From Indioceanicola profundi (GTDB lineage Bacteria > Pseudomonadota > Alphaproteobacteria > Azospirillales > Azospirillaceae), in the NCBI RefSeq assembly GCF_003568845.1, contig NZ_CP030126.1:2259001-2323000 (forward strand): DNA of 64,000 bases, read 5' to 3'. Position numbers and translations under genes: made by a program. The notes beneath the pieces were generated by a model that saw only the letters and a list, made by a program, of their open reading frames with translations, did no database searches and was not told the origin of the DNA. Shown here piece by piece: positions 9,141 to 17,723 of the stretch; within the stretch, counting starts at the first letter, position 1, and every line of letters starts with the position of its first letter.

Positions 9141-9392
9141 CGTCCGCCTCCCGGTGAGCTGTCGATCCAGGGGATCGGCGTCCCGGGGCCGGCGGCCAGC
9201 GTCCGGCCGGTTGGGCCGCCCGCCGGTCCCGACCGGGGCGCCCTTTCCTCCCGCGGTTATCGAACACCCGCCCCGCACCCGAGTCGAGCGCTTTTCCGGC
9301 CAGGGAGGAACTATCCGGTTGACTCGGGCCTGCCACGGTCCAGCCTTCTTCCTGTGGCGGAGTAGCCGGACCAAGCAGCAGGAGGATAGGCG

Positions 9393-10373
9393 ATGCTGAT
9401 CAGAAGCAGGCGCGGCTGGGAAATGGCGGAGCGGGATGCCACGCCGGAAGGCGTATTCCACGACCGCCGCAGACTGCTGCGCGGCATGGGGATGCTTCCG
9501 CTGATGGCTGGAACATTGACCCTGACCGCCTGCGGCGAAGATGCAGCCGCCGTATCCAGCGACGACCCCACCGCCGGCCTGTATCCCGTCCAGCGCAACC
9601 CGACCTTCGAACTCGACCGGGCTCTGACGGACGAGGCGGAGGCGACGACCTACAACAACTACTATGAATTCGGCTCCCACAAGACGATCTGGCGCGCGGC
9701 GCAGGAGCTTCCGCTCCGCCCCTGGACCGTCCGCTTCGATGGCATGGTGGAGAAGCCGATGGACGTCGATATCGACACTTTGATCAAGGCCATGCCGCTG
9801 GAGGAGCGGCTGTATCGCTTCCGCTGCGTGGAGGCCTGGGCCATGGCCGTGCCGTGGAGCGGGTTCCCGATGGCGAAGCTGGTGGAGTATGCAAAGCCCC
9901 TCTCATCGGCCCGCTATGTGGTGATGAGCACCTTCGGCGCCGACCACTATCCGGCCCCCGGCCTGCGGCAACGCTGGTACCCCTGGCCCTATCAGGAAGG
10001 GCTGACGATCCAGGAGGCCACCAACGAGCTGGCTTTCATCGCCACCGGCCTGTACGGCAAGCCGATCCCCAAGCAGAACGGCGCGCCGCTGCGGCTGGTC
10101 GTGCCCTGGAAATACGGCTTCAAGAATGTGAAGTCGCTCGTGCGCTTCCACTTCACCGACAAGCGCCCCACCACGTTCTGGGAAGCAATCGACAGCAACG
10201 AGTACGGCTTCTGGGCCAACATCAATCCGGAAGTCCCGCACCCCCGCTGGAGCCAGGCGAGCGAGCGGTTACTGGGAACGGGCGAGACGATGCCGACCCG
10301 CATCTACAACGGATATGGTGAATATGTGGCCGATCTCTACAAGGGGTTGGAAGGGGAGCGGCTTTTCACATAA
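9393..10373 (+). CDS. msrP: Protein-methionine-sulfoxide reductase, catalytic subunit
   Basis: A periplasmic molybdopterin enzyme (formerly YedY) of 326 aa, repairing oxidised Met in envelope proteins. A twin-arginine signal is seen (DRRRLLRGMG at 24-33, then a hydrophobic stretch ending LTAC). The molybdenum-ligand cysteine is C145 in RFRCVEAWAMAVPW. The start is supported by AGGAGG about 7 bp upstream of ATG 9393. The partner haem membrane subunit MsrQ usually lies just downstream, but the next gene here encodes an unrelated coiled-coil protein, so electrons must come from an unlinked MsrQ or another donor. Confidence 0.95.
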   Translation: MLIRSRRGWEMAERDATPEGVFHDRRRLLRGMGMLPLMAGTLTLTACGEDAAAVSSDDPTAGLYPVQRNPTFELDRALTDEAEATTYNNYYEFGSHKTIWRAAQELPLRPWTVRFDGMVEKPMDVDIDTLIKAMPLEERLYRFRCVEAWAMAVPWSGFPMAKLVEYAKPLSSARYVVMSTFGADHYPAPGLRQRWYPWPYQEGLTIQEATNELAFIATGLYGKPIPKQNGAPLRLVVPWKYGFKNVKSLVRFHFTDKRPTTFWEAIDSNEYGFWANINPEVPHPRWSQASERLLGTGETMPTRIYNGYGEYVADLYKGLEGERLFT

Positions 10374-10486
10374 CCCTGACAACGGTTTGACAGGCACCGT
10401 CCCCGCCTTTCACTGGAGCTTTTCCTGCGCGCCGTTTGGTCCTATACTTTCGATTTGGATCACATGACCAGGAGCGGGCGGTCGGC

Positions 10487-11155
10487 GTGGGCAGCGGCAT
10501 CGTCGCCATATTGCAGTTCGGGCTGCTGACGTTCCTGACCGCCGTGGCGGTGGGGGTGCTGATCACCGTCTGTAGCCAGATCCAGATCAGCATCCTGCGC
10601 CATCTGGCGCGGGAGACGGAGCTGCGGGACAGGATCGCCGCCTATTCCCGCCTCATCACCGGCTTCCAGGAGCGGGTGGAGAACCGCAAGGCGGCCGCAG
10701 CCGGAGCCGCGAGCATATTGTTCGGCAGCGAGCGGCAGGAGAAGCAACTCCGGACACGGCTGCGCGAATTGGAGCGGGAGCCGCACCGCTTCGTACGCGT
10801 GGTGGGAGCCGAGCAGCTTCCGAACCGCCCGTTCGAGATCATGGCCGTCAACAGTTCCGTGGCCCACCAGGTCGCGCGCGGAGAGCGTCATGCCTTCTAC
10901 GATGGCAGCTGGGCGCGCCCCTGCCCCGTCCACGTCTGGGCCAGCGGGCCGGAGGAGGCGAAGTCGGAATTCGAGCGGGTCTTCCCCCGCACTACGGGCT
11001 TCAAGCTGCTGAGCATCCAGGCCCTGAACATCGACGGACCCGTCAGGACGGCAGACGGACAGGCGGAGGCGCCGATGGAAGACCGGGCGGGGGCGGAACG
11101 GGCGTCCAAGCCCTTCTCCCGCCGCTCCCAATCTTCGGCGGAGATGCCGGCATGA
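10487..11155 (+). CDS. Membrane-anchored coiled-coil protein of unknown function (paralogue 1)
   Basis: 222 aa from GTG 10487, which has AGGAG 12 bp upstream; a TTG at 10436 would extend it. One N-terminal transmembrane helix (IVAILQFGLLTFLTAVAVGVLITV) is followed by a charged helical region (about 35-110, many Arg/Glu, likely coiled coil), then a small C-terminal domain with PVHVWASGPEEAKSEFERVF and TTGFKLLSIQAL. The downstream gene overlaps by 4 bp (ATGA) and has the same architecture and a matching C-terminal pattern, so the two look like diverged tandem duplicates. No known domain recognised. The last 35 residues are low-complexity and polar. Confidence 0.7.
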   Translation: MGSGIVAILQFGLLTFLTAVAVGVLITVCSQIQISILRHLARETELRDRIAAYSRLITGFQERVENRKAAAAGAASILFGSERQEKQLRTRLRELEREPHRFVRVVGAEQLPNRPFEIMAVNSSVAHQVARGERHAFYDGSWARPCPVHVWASGPEEAKSEFERVFPRTTGFKLLSIQALNIDGPVRTADGQAEAPMEDRAGAERASKPFSRRSQSSAEMPA

Positions 11156-11712
11156 GCTGGTTCGCCATCCTGCTGGGCGCGATGATCGTCCTTCTGTCCG
11201 CAAAGCCCGGCATCATCCGGGCGCGCCGGCAGTTGCGGGATGCCCGGGCCGGGATCATCGACCTGAAGCGCCGTCGCCAGCTGCTGAGTCAGAAGCTGCG
11301 GGCGCTCGCCCGCGAAAGCCTCGACCAGCGCCTCACCGCCGGGGCCGACGGTACGGAATGCGAGCATCTGAACGACAGGATCGCCGTCATGATGCGCCGG
11401 GTGGAGGAGCTGGAGGCGGTCGATCGGCGCATTCTGGTCCTTGATGAGCGGCGTGGATTACAGGAAAGCGGGTGGATTCTGTTGATCCGGCGTCCGCGCT
11501 CCCATGCCCAGCCGCTGGAACCGGTTGGGGTGACCCGTCTCTGGGATGAGGGGCGGCACCTGTTCGTCTTCGCGTCCGACATGCGCAAGGCACGGCGCAA
11601 AGCTGCGGTGCGCTTTCCCCAGAGCGCCGGCTTCCAGATCGTGGAGGTTCATCCGCATGACGGGGAGCTGAGCGAGACGCCGCAGATCGGCGCAGCCGCG
11701 GGAGCCGCCTGA
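11152..11712 (+). CDS. Membrane-anchored coiled-coil protein of unknown function (paralogue 2)
   Basis: 186 aa. Residues 1-18 form a transmembrane anchor (MSWFAILLGAMIVLLSA). Residues 20-100 are Arg/Glu/Leu-rich and probably coiled coil. The C-terminal domain reads HLFVFASDMRKARRKAAVRF then SAGFQIVEV, matching the upstream protein's VWAS..EAKSEFERVFP..TGFKLLSI. ATGA overlap with the upstream gene implies co-expression and probably hetero-association at the membrane. The following gene is a sensor kinase 54 bp away. Function is unknown. Confidence 0.72.
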   Translation: MSWFAILLGAMIVLLSAKPGIIRARRQLRDARAGIIDLKRRRQLLSQKLRALARESLDQRLTAGADGTECEHLNDRIAVMMRRVEELEAVDRRILVLDERRGLQESGWILLIRRPRSHAQPLEPVGVTRLWDEGRHLFVFASDMRKARRKAAVRFPQSAGFQIVEVHPHDGELSETPQIGAAAGAA

Positions 11713-11766
11713 CTCCTGCTCCGGCAAGTCGGGAACTTCGAAGCATGCAGGCGTGTTCCGCCGGAC

Positions 11767-12981
11767 ATGGTGATGCAAGACCCCGACGGCAGCGAACCCT
11801 CCTTGGTTTCGAAGCTTCGGTCCGCACTTGAGCGCGCGGACCGCTATCAGGAGATTCTGCGGGATTTCGGGCGCTTCACCACCGGGCCGGTGACCCTGAA
11901 CCGGCTGCTGGACCACACCGTCCGTCTGCTCTCCCGCGCCACGGGCGTAGCTCATACCAAAGTGATGCGCTACCGGCCTGATAATGGCGATCTCCTGGTG
12001 ATCGCAGGGGTCGGTTGGCAGGAGGGCGTGGTCGGCAACTGCCGGATCGGCATCGACATGGCATCGCCGGCGGGCCGCGCGCTTCAGACCGGCCAGCCCG
12101 TCCTCCTGGCCGACAACCGTTCCGCTCCGGGCTTCCGCTACTCTCCAGTGCTGAACGAGCATGGGATAGCAGCCGTTCTGAACGCGCCTGTCCCCGTCAA
12201 CGGCGCGATCTGGGGCGTCGTGGAGCTGGACAGCGAGACCCCCGGCGCTTTCAACCAGCGTGACCAGCTCTTCCTTGAGAGCTTCGCCGTACAGCTCGGC
12301 ACCGCCATCCGGCATATCTGCGACAAGGAGGCGCTGGTCGCTGAGACAGAGGCGGCGGCCCGGCGGCTCGCCCAGCGGGACCTGCTGGCCCGTGAGGAGC
12401 ATCACCGGGTCAAGAACTACTTTCAGACGATCCTGGCCGCCCTGAACCTGAAGGCCAGCGCCGGGACTCCCGCTCTAACAGCAGCGATCCAGGACGTGAT
12501 GGATCGGGTCATGGCCATTGCCCTTGCCCACGATCTTCTGATCCCGCGCGATGGCCCGGCTCTACTGAACACCGCCGACTATATCCGGGCGCTGAGCTCT
12601 GCAGTCGAGACCGCGAGCGCCAATCTGCGGATCGAGGTCAAGGCGGCCCCTGTCGATCTGCGATCGGAGCAGGCCGTGCCCCTGGGCTTGATCCTGAACG
12701 AGCTGCTGACCAACGCCGTCAAATACGCCTTGCCGGATCAGCGGCCGGACGAAGCCGCCCCGCCTGCGTCGATCGTGCGGGTAGACTTCTCCTCCACATT
12801 CGCTGGGGAGGCCCTGCTGCGGGTTCTGGATAATGGCCCCGGCATGACCGCGCCTCCGCGTCCCGGCTCCGCCGGCCTCAGCCTCGTCCGAGGTCTGGCG
12901 GCACAGCTCGGCGGCACGCTGGAGGTGGACAGCTCCAGCCAGGGCACGGCGGTGTCAGTGCGCTTCCCCCTGATCTGCTGA
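11767..12981 (+). CDS. GAF-domain sensor histidine kinase, HisKA_2/HWE class
   Basis: A 404-aa cytosolic kinase. A GAF sensor domain spans about residues 45-185 (RATGVAHTKVMRYRP ... GVVELDS ... FLESFAVQLGTAI). The phosphoacceptor motif is REEHHRVKN (H212/H213), typical of the HisKA_2 class common in alphaproteobacteria. The ATP-binding part has the N box NELLTNAVKYA and the G box DNGPGM. There is no transmembrane segment. No response regulator is adjacent; such kinases often feed general-stress (PhyR) or unlinked regulators, which is inference. It follows the two coiled-coil genes in the same direction. Confidence 0.92.
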   Translation: MVMQDPDGSEPSLVSKLRSALERADRYQEILRDFGRFTTGPVTLNRLLDHTVRLLSRATGVAHTKVMRYRPDNGDLLVIAGVGWQEGVVGNCRIGIDMASPAGRALQTGQPVLLADNRSAPGFRYSPVLNEHGIAAVLNAPVPVNGAIWGVVELDSETPGAFNQRDQLFLESFAVQLGTAIRHICDKEALVAETEAAARRLAQRDLLAREEHHRVKNYFQTILAALNLKASAGTPALTAAIQDVMDRVMAIALAHDLLIPRDGPALLNTADYIRALSSAVETASANLRIEVKAAPVDLRSEQAVPLGLILNELLTNAVKYALPDQRPDEAAPPASIVRVDFSSTFAGEALLRVLDNGPGMTAPPRPGSAGLSLVRGLAAQLGGTLEVDSSSQGTAVSVRFPLIC

Positions 12982-13105
12982 GCTGCCGATGCTTCCGCCG
13001 GCCGCTGCCGATGCGCCATCGCACCGTGTGATCGTACGCGGCTCCTGGAAATGATTTCCGCAGTTCATTGTTTCAGATTCGTCCAGTCGAAAGGAGAAGC
13101 CGCAG

Positions 13106-13975
13106 GTGTCCAGCACGGCGGAAGCCAATCGCCGTCAGAATGGGGAACGGCACGAATCCGACGTTCCAGTCCGGAACCAACGCTTCTTTATCGGCTTGGC
13201 CCGCGCCTTCGCCGGAAGTCTCATCTTTGCCCTGCCGATGCTGATGACCATGGAGATGTGGTGGATCGGCTTCTACATCGATCCTTGGAAGCTGATCCTG
13301 CTTCTCATCATCCAGGTTCCCCTGCTGATCGGTCTGGCGCGCTTCGGCGGATTCCAGCATACGGCCTGTCTGCGCGACGACGTCGTTGACGCCTTCGTCG
13401 CCATTGCCGTCGCCCTCGTGATGGCGGCCAGCGTCCTCTACCTCTTCAAGGTCCTGACGCCGGACATGCCGCCCAGCGAGATCATCGGGAAGATCGCCCT
13501 CCAGGCCTTTCCCGGCAGCTTCGGCGCCATCCTGGCCAGGGCGCAGACCGGCGACAAGACCGTGGGCGAGAGCGACACCGACCCGAGCTATCCGGCCGAG
13601 CTTCTGCTCATGGCCGCCGGCGCGCTGTTCCTGGGCCTGAATGTCGCGCCGACGGAGGAGATGATCCTGATCTCCTACATGATGGAGCCGTGGCGCGAGA
13701 TTGCGCTGGCCCTCGTCTCCCTGCTCCTCATGCACGCCTTCGTCTATTCCGTCGACTTTCCGGGCGAGGCGCAGCCCAGAAGCTGGGCAGAGGTGGCCAG
13801 CCTGTTCGTTCGCTTCACCGTGGTCGGATACGTCATCGTACTGATCATCTGTCTTTATCTGCTGTGGACCTTCGGCCGGACGGAAGGGGTCGGAGTCGAG
13901 GAAGTCCTCAGCGCCTGCATCGTGCTGGGCTTCCCCTGCGCAATCGGGGCGGCGGCGGCACGGATCATTCTGTGA
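13106..13975 (+). CDS. TIGR02587 (DUF2391) family integral membrane protein
   Basis: 289 aa from GTG 13106, with AAGGAG well placed upstream. Seven to eight hydrophobic segments are visible, preceded by a polar N-terminus of about 30 residues. Signature stretches such as FAGSLIFALPMLMTMEMWW and LNVAPTEEMILISYMM match the TIGR02587 family from memory. Members are typically encoded immediately before a TIGR02588 protein, as here (16-bp gap), so they probably form a membrane complex. No biochemical role is established. Confidence 0.82.
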   Translation: MSSTAEANRRQNGERHESDVPVRNQRFFIGLARAFAGSLIFALPMLMTMEMWWIGFYIDPWKLILLLIIQVPLLIGLARFGGFQHTACLRDDVVDAFVAIAVALVMAASVLYLFKVLTPDMPPSEIIGKIALQAFPGSFGAILARAQTGDKTVGESDTDPSYPAELLLMAAGALFLGLNVAPTEEMILISYMMEPWREIALALVSLLLMHAFVYSVDFPGEAQPRSWAEVASLFVRFTVVGYVIVLIICLYLLWTFGRTEGVGVEEVLSACIVLGFPCAIGAAAARIIL

Positions 13976-13991
13976 GCGAAGGAGCTGTTCC

Positions 13992-14402
13992 ATGGGCCGG
14001 GCATCCATCCCCGAGAGGATTCAGGGTTCCAGCACCTCTCCCTGGGAGTGGGCGGTGGGCCTGCTGGGCCTTGCCGCGCTCGCCGGCATCATCGGCTATA
14101 TGGCCTGGTTCGCGCTGTCCAGCCGATCCTACGTACCTGCCATCACGGTTGAGAAGGTTCATATCCAGCAAAGCGGCAACAGCTTCGTCGTCCAGTTCAT
14201 GGCCAGGAACGACAGCGCTGCAACGGCGGCATCCTTGAAGATTGAAGGGGAGCTGCATCGGGACGGGAAGGTGGTCGAAACGGCGGAGACGGAGATCGAT
14301 TACCTGCCCCCCTACTCCCGGCGCGAGGCCGGCCTCTTCTTTCAGGAGGACCCGACCCTGTACGAGTTGCGGCTCATTCCGAAGGGCTATGACGCACCCT
14401 GA
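13992..14402 (+). CDS. TIGR02588 family single-pass membrane protein
   Basis: 136 aa. One transmembrane helix (about 20-42, WAVGLLGLAALAGIIGYMAW) is followed by a beta-rich, probably periplasmic domain (VEKVHIQQSGNSFVVQFMARN ... YELRLIPKGYD, quoted in part). Start at ATG 13992 with GGAG upstream. Paired with the TIGR02587 protein and likely functioning with it. It is convergent with the acyltransferase gene, whose stop is 33 bp away. Confidence 0.8.
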   Translation: MGRASIPERIQGSSTSPWEWAVGLLGLAALAGIIGYMAWFALSSRSYVPAITVEKVHIQQSGNSFVVQFMARNDSAATAASLKIEGELHRDGKVVETAETEIDYLPPYSRREAGLFFQEDPTLYELRLIPKGYDAP

Positions 14403-14434
14403 CCGGCTCCGATGCCGGACCGCCCGGGACCTTC

Positions 14435-15544
14435 CTAGCTCCCGGCCATAGCCGCCGATTTCTGCCTGGGCAGGCTGCGCGATCCAAGAATGGCGCTCAG
14501 GAGTTGGGGCGTGCGCTGGCGCAACGCCCGATGGATCAGCAGAAGAAGCGTCACGGCGACCGGAACGACCAGCAGATAGTACAGCTCATAAGGCCAGCCC
14601 GTCCGTCCCCACAGCATGAAGAGCAGCGTCAGGAACGGCACATGTGTGCAGAAGAGCCAGAAAGCCTTGTGCCCATTGCGCGCCAGCCACTTTCCGATCC
14701 CGGACCGGACCAGCGGGGATGAGATGATCCAGACGGAAAGGCTGATCGCCGCCTTGGTGGACAGGAGCAGCGCCTGCCGGACCGGAGTCGAGACTTCAAG
14801 CTCGACGATCAAGGCGGAAACCGCTCCGCCCAGGATACCGATCGCCAGGGCCGGGCCGAGATAGCGATCGAAGGCGGTGGCGTCCAGTCCGCGGATTCTG
14901 ACGACGATGCCGATATAGAAGAACAGCAGGATGTCCGGACGGATGATGAACAGGAAATACTCCTGCACGCCGTCCGGCATCAGCGCCCTTGGCCCCGCCA
15001 GGGAGAACAGCAGGATCGGGACCAGCACGGCCATCGGCGCGTTCCGCGCGCCCCAGAATAGGATCGGGGCCAGAAGAACGCATGCCATCATGTCGCGCAG
15101 GAAATATAGGGCGATATTGATGGGCGGAGCACTCAACCCGAAGAGCATGTTGAGAAGCTCGGACGTATCGGCCTCGTCGATCGGCTCCCAGTAGGTCCCC
15201 GCCCCGGCAACCTGCATGGCGAGAACCGCGCAGAATGTCAGCAGGTTGAAGCAGAGATAGGGGACCATCAAGGTTCTGAACTTCTTCTTCACCAGCGCCG
15301 GATAGCCACGGTCGGCCTGGCGCGCCAGGAGCCAGCCGGAGATGACGCTGAGACAGGGAACGCCCGCCCGGAAGAAACCCTCGCGCAGATAGAGGATGAG
15401 CCACTCGAAGGCGGCGCGTCCCTTCTCATAGGGGTTGTGCTCCATGTCATACGGGATATGGATGATCATGATCCCGATGATGAGGGCGATGCGGAGCAGT
15501 TCGATCCGTTCGGACAGAAGCCGGTCGAGACTGGCGGTCTGCAT
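14435..15544 (-). CDS. Acyltransferase family 3 membrane protein
   Basis: 369 aa from ATG 15544; an alternative ATG at 15652 adds 36 residues of poor quality, and neither start has a strong ribosome site. About ten hydrophobic segments run the whole length. The N-terminal pattern (RIELLRIALIIGIMIIHI) with a conserved His in the first helix, and FREGFFRAGVPCLSVISGWL (in part: RAGVPCLSVISGWLLA), match the Acyltransferase_3 (OafA/OpgC) superfamily. Members O-acetylate or O-succinylate surface polysaccharides. The substrate is unknown and no polysaccharide genes adjoin it. Confidence 0.85.
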   Translation of the reverse strand: MQTASLDRLLSERIELLRIALIIGIMIIHIPYDMEHNPYEKGRAAFEWLILYLREGFFRAGVPCLSVISGWLLARQADRGYPALVKKKFRTLMVPYLCFNLLTFCAVLAMQVAGAGTYWEPIDEADTSELLNMLFGLSAPPINIALYFLRDMMACVLLAPILFWGARNAPMAVLVPILLFSLAGPRALMPDGVQEYFLFIIRPDILLFFYIGIVVRIRGLDATAFDRYLGPALAIGILGGAVSALIVELEVSTPVRQALLLSTKAAISLSVWIISSPLVRSGIGKWLARNGHKAFWLFCTHVPFLTLLFMLWGRTGWPYELYYLLVVPVAVTLLLLIHRALRQRTPQLLSAILGSRSLPRQKSAAMAGS

Positions 15545-15652
15545 CGGTGACGCGGAATCGCGCCCGTGAAGCGTAGTGATGGTCAAGCTCGCTTGCTCCT
15601 GCTCGTATCCATCCGATTCCGCCAGCAAGGCGGGCAGGCATGGCGACGCCAT

Positions 15653-16052
15653 AGATCGAAGTGAGCACGATCTTCGACACCGATCGGGAAAGTACAGGGA
15701 TTTGAATAGCTCAGCCTGACCAAGCGCAAGGAAAACACAGGGTTAGCCCCGGCGCACCCAGTCCATTATCCAGCTATCAAAGATATATGTGAGTTTACCC
15801 AAAAGTCCGGGCAACGGACTTCCTATAAGATAGGCTCGAACCCTTCGCAGCCATGAAGCGCCCCAGATATTTACTTATTTATGTCACAGCTGGTAACTGG
15901 CAACAATCGCTCCTTTCGAAGCGCTGCAATTTCGGTTCGCGCTTTGCGCGCTGGCAGGCGCCTGGGTACGCACGACATAGAATACAGGAACCGCTGTGGC
16001 CGCCCCGCGGAACCCCCATGCCCGCGGCCGGTTGCAGCCGCCGGAGGACCCC
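15653..16052 (+). other. Intergenic stretch without a supported gene
   Basis: No open frame here has convincing coding character. A small perfect hairpin (AAGTCCG/CGGACTT, 15803-15821) with four T residues following on the minus strand could be a terminator. Base composition is more AT-rich around 15760-15900, as expected of promoter DNA. Confidence 0.5.
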
Positions 16053-16247
16053 ATGCGAACCTGTATTCTCATCCTTGGCATTGGCCTGCTGGCGGGCGGG
16101 TGCAGCTATGAACAGACATCTACTGCGGAACAGGCCGATGCGGACCGGACAGCAGCGGATGCGTTGCGCAGACATCAGGATGCGCTTCCCGCTGGGCAGG
16201 CTCCGCAGAGCAGCGGAAGTCAGGCGGCTGCCGGACTGCTGCGTTAG
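16053..16247 (+). CDS. Small lipoprotein of unknown function
   Basis: 64 aa. The start is supported by GGAGG about 8 bp before ATG 16053. The signal MRTCILILGIGLLAGG-C is a clear lipobox; after the Cys the mature protein is only about 47 residues, hydrophilic and Ala/Gln-rich (SYEQTSTAEQADADRTAADA). It is probably an entericidin-like small envelope lipoprotein in general character, but no family is recognised. The gene is isolated. Confidence 0.6.
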   Translation: MRTCILILGIGLLAGGCSYEQTSTAEQADADRTAADALRRHQDALPAGQAPQSSGSQAAAGLLR

Positions 16248-16270
16248 CCCCGGCCTGTACGCCTGCCCCG

Positions 16271-16307
16271 AAAAAAAACTGCCCGGAAAACCAGAGGCTT
16301 TCCGGGC
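16271..16307 (-). terminator. Strong Rho-independent terminator on the minus strand
   Basis: A perfect 9-bp stem GCCCGGAAA/TTTCCGGGC (16281-16289 with 16299-16307) is followed on the minus strand by eight T residues (A tract 16271-16278 on plus). No minus-strand protein gene ends here; the LysR gene has its own terminator at 16524-16555. It therefore most likely ends the candidate sRNA. Confidence 0.85.
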
Positions 16308-16390
16308 GAGTTGAACAGGGAGGCTTCACGTCTGGGAGACGTAGGGCCAGAGGCCCAACCTCGGACGGGTATCCGAGGTGAAGTGTCAGC
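16271..16390 (-). ncRNA. Candidate structured small RNA with anti-Shine-Dalgarno motif
   Basis: Reading the minus strand, three consecutive perfect hairpins are enclosed by a CTTC/GAAG closing pair (16324-16327 with 16380-16383): CCTCGGA/TCCGAGG (7 bp), GGGCC/GGCCC (5 bp) and ACGTCT/AGACGT (6 bp, loop CCC). An unpaired linker containing CCTCCC (complement of GGGAGG, 16318-16323) follows, then the strong terminator. This is the layout of a trans-acting alphaproteobacterial sRNA that pairs with ribosome sites. The 5' end is a guess; no convincing promoter was identified. The family was not recognised. Confidence 0.5.
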
Positions 16391-16476
16391 CGCGCGGCAC
16401 ATTGTGCGATGCAGCAGCCGACAGCCGCAAAGATATGCAGCCGCGCTGCGGTTTCCAGAGTCATTCGCATAGCGGA

Positions 16477-16497
16477 GCCATGCGTCATACGCATGGC
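16477..16497. repeat. Perfect 9-bp inverted repeat
   Basis: GCCATGCGT, a 3-bp loop, then ACGCATGGC. It lies between the LysR terminator and the sRNA candidate. It could be a regulator-binding palindrome for the sRNA promoter region or a weak hairpin. Confidence 0.55.
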
Positions 16498-16523
16498 TTT
16501 GTCAGGAACGCTCCGGAAAAGAG

Positions 16524-16555
16524 AGGGGCGCTGCTCCGTCCGGACCAGCGCCCCT
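16524..16555 (-). terminator. Rho-independent terminator of the LysR gene
   Basis: 10-bp perfect stem AGGGGCGCTG/CAGCGCCCCT with a 12-nt loop, followed on the minus strand by CTCTTTTCC. It lies 35 bp after the LysR stop. Confidence 0.75.
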
Positions 16556-16590
16556 GAAATCCTATTGCCTGCAGCTAGAGGGTTCGGCCC

Positions 16591-17496
16591 TCAGGCTCCG
16601 GCACCGTTCGGGAAGGTTTCCGCCACTTTCTTGATCAGAAAATCGCGGAACACGGCAATGCGCTTGGAATGGCGCAGTTCCTCGGCATAGACGAAGTAGG
16701 CGTCGATGCGGGGGCCGTTGACGTCGGGAAGGATGCGGACCACGTCCGTCAGCCCTTCCACGACATAGTCCGGCAGCGAACCAATGCCAAGACCGCTCTG
16801 CACCGCACGGGAAATGGCATAGAGGCTGTTCACACGAAGGGTCGTGCGCCGCTCGCCCCCTGGCGGCTCACCCACATGCAGCAGCCAGTTGATGTTCGGC
16901 ACCGGCGCTTTGGTATCGTTCGGATAGGCGATGATGTCGTGCGAGTCGAGGTCTGCCAGGGTCTGCGGCATGCCCCGCTTCTCGATATAGGATTTATGGG
17001 CGTAGAGGTGGACGCGCACGGTCATCAGGTGCCGCTGGATCAGGTCCGGCTGGCGCGGCGCGGTCATGCGGATGGCGATATCCGCCTCACGCATCGACAG
17101 GTCGAGTTCATTGTCGTCCAGCAGCAAAGTAAGCTGCACGTCGGGATAAAGGCCGAGGAACTCACGCACCCGCGGCGTCAGCCAGGTGGAACCGAAGGCG
17201 ACGGTAGTGGTCACCTTCAGCGGCCCCTTCGGATGCTCCTTCGATTCGGAGAGCATTGCCTCCGTCATCGAGAGCTTGGCGAACACCTCGCGCGCGGTAC
17301 GGTACAGCAGTTCGCCCTGTTCGGTCAGGATCAGGCCGCGCGCATGGCGGTGGAACAGCGGCACATGGAGGCTTTCCTCCAACGCGCTGATCTGCCGGCT
17401 GACCGCCGACTGGCTGAGGTTCAGAGTTTCACCGGCGTGCGTGAAGCTGCCGGCTTCGGCCACCGCGTGGAACACGCGCAGCTTATCCCAATCCAT
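16591..17496 (-). CDS. LysR-type transcriptional regulator
   Basis: 301 aa, normal family length. The N-terminal winged HTH is MDWDKLRVFHAVAEAGSFTH ... LNLSQSAVSRQISALEESL (in part), followed by a substrate-binding domain from about residue 90 (GPLKVTTTVAFGSTWLTPRV). It lies downstream of trxB on the same strand with a 293-bp gap that holds a trxB terminator-like hairpin, so it is probably transcribed on its own. LysR proteins usually regulate a divergent gene, but none is divergent here; the target is unknown. Confidence 0.92.
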   Translation of the reverse strand: MDWDKLRVFHAVAEAGSFTHAGETLNLSQSAVSRQISALEESLHVPLFHRHARGLILTEQGELLYRTAREVFAKLSMTEAMLSESKEHPKGPLKVTTTVAFGSTWLTPRVREFLGLYPDVQLTLLLDDNELDLSMREADIAIRMTAPRQPDLIQRHLMTVRVHLYAHKSYIEKRGMPQTLADLDSHDIIAYPNDTKAPVPNINWLLHVGEPPGGERRTTLRVNSLYAISRAVQSGLGIGSLPDYVVEGLTDVVRILPDVNGPRIDAYFVYAEELRHSKRIAVFRDFLIKKVAETFPNGAGA

Positions 17497-17723
17497 GTCC
17501 TATCCCTAGGAATGGCCCGGCCGGCGGACTCCAGCCGTGCATGCTTGGCCGGGTGCAGGATGCACCCGGCGCATGGATGATATACTGAGTTTTGCCTGGA
17601 CGCTACGGGTAGTGGGCAGGCTGCGGCAAACGACCATAATGATGGCCGGAGGTGTGGTTCCTTGGCAACCACCCCGGATGCAGGGAACATGCAAAAGGAG
17701 GCGCACCTGACTTTGCCCCGAAA

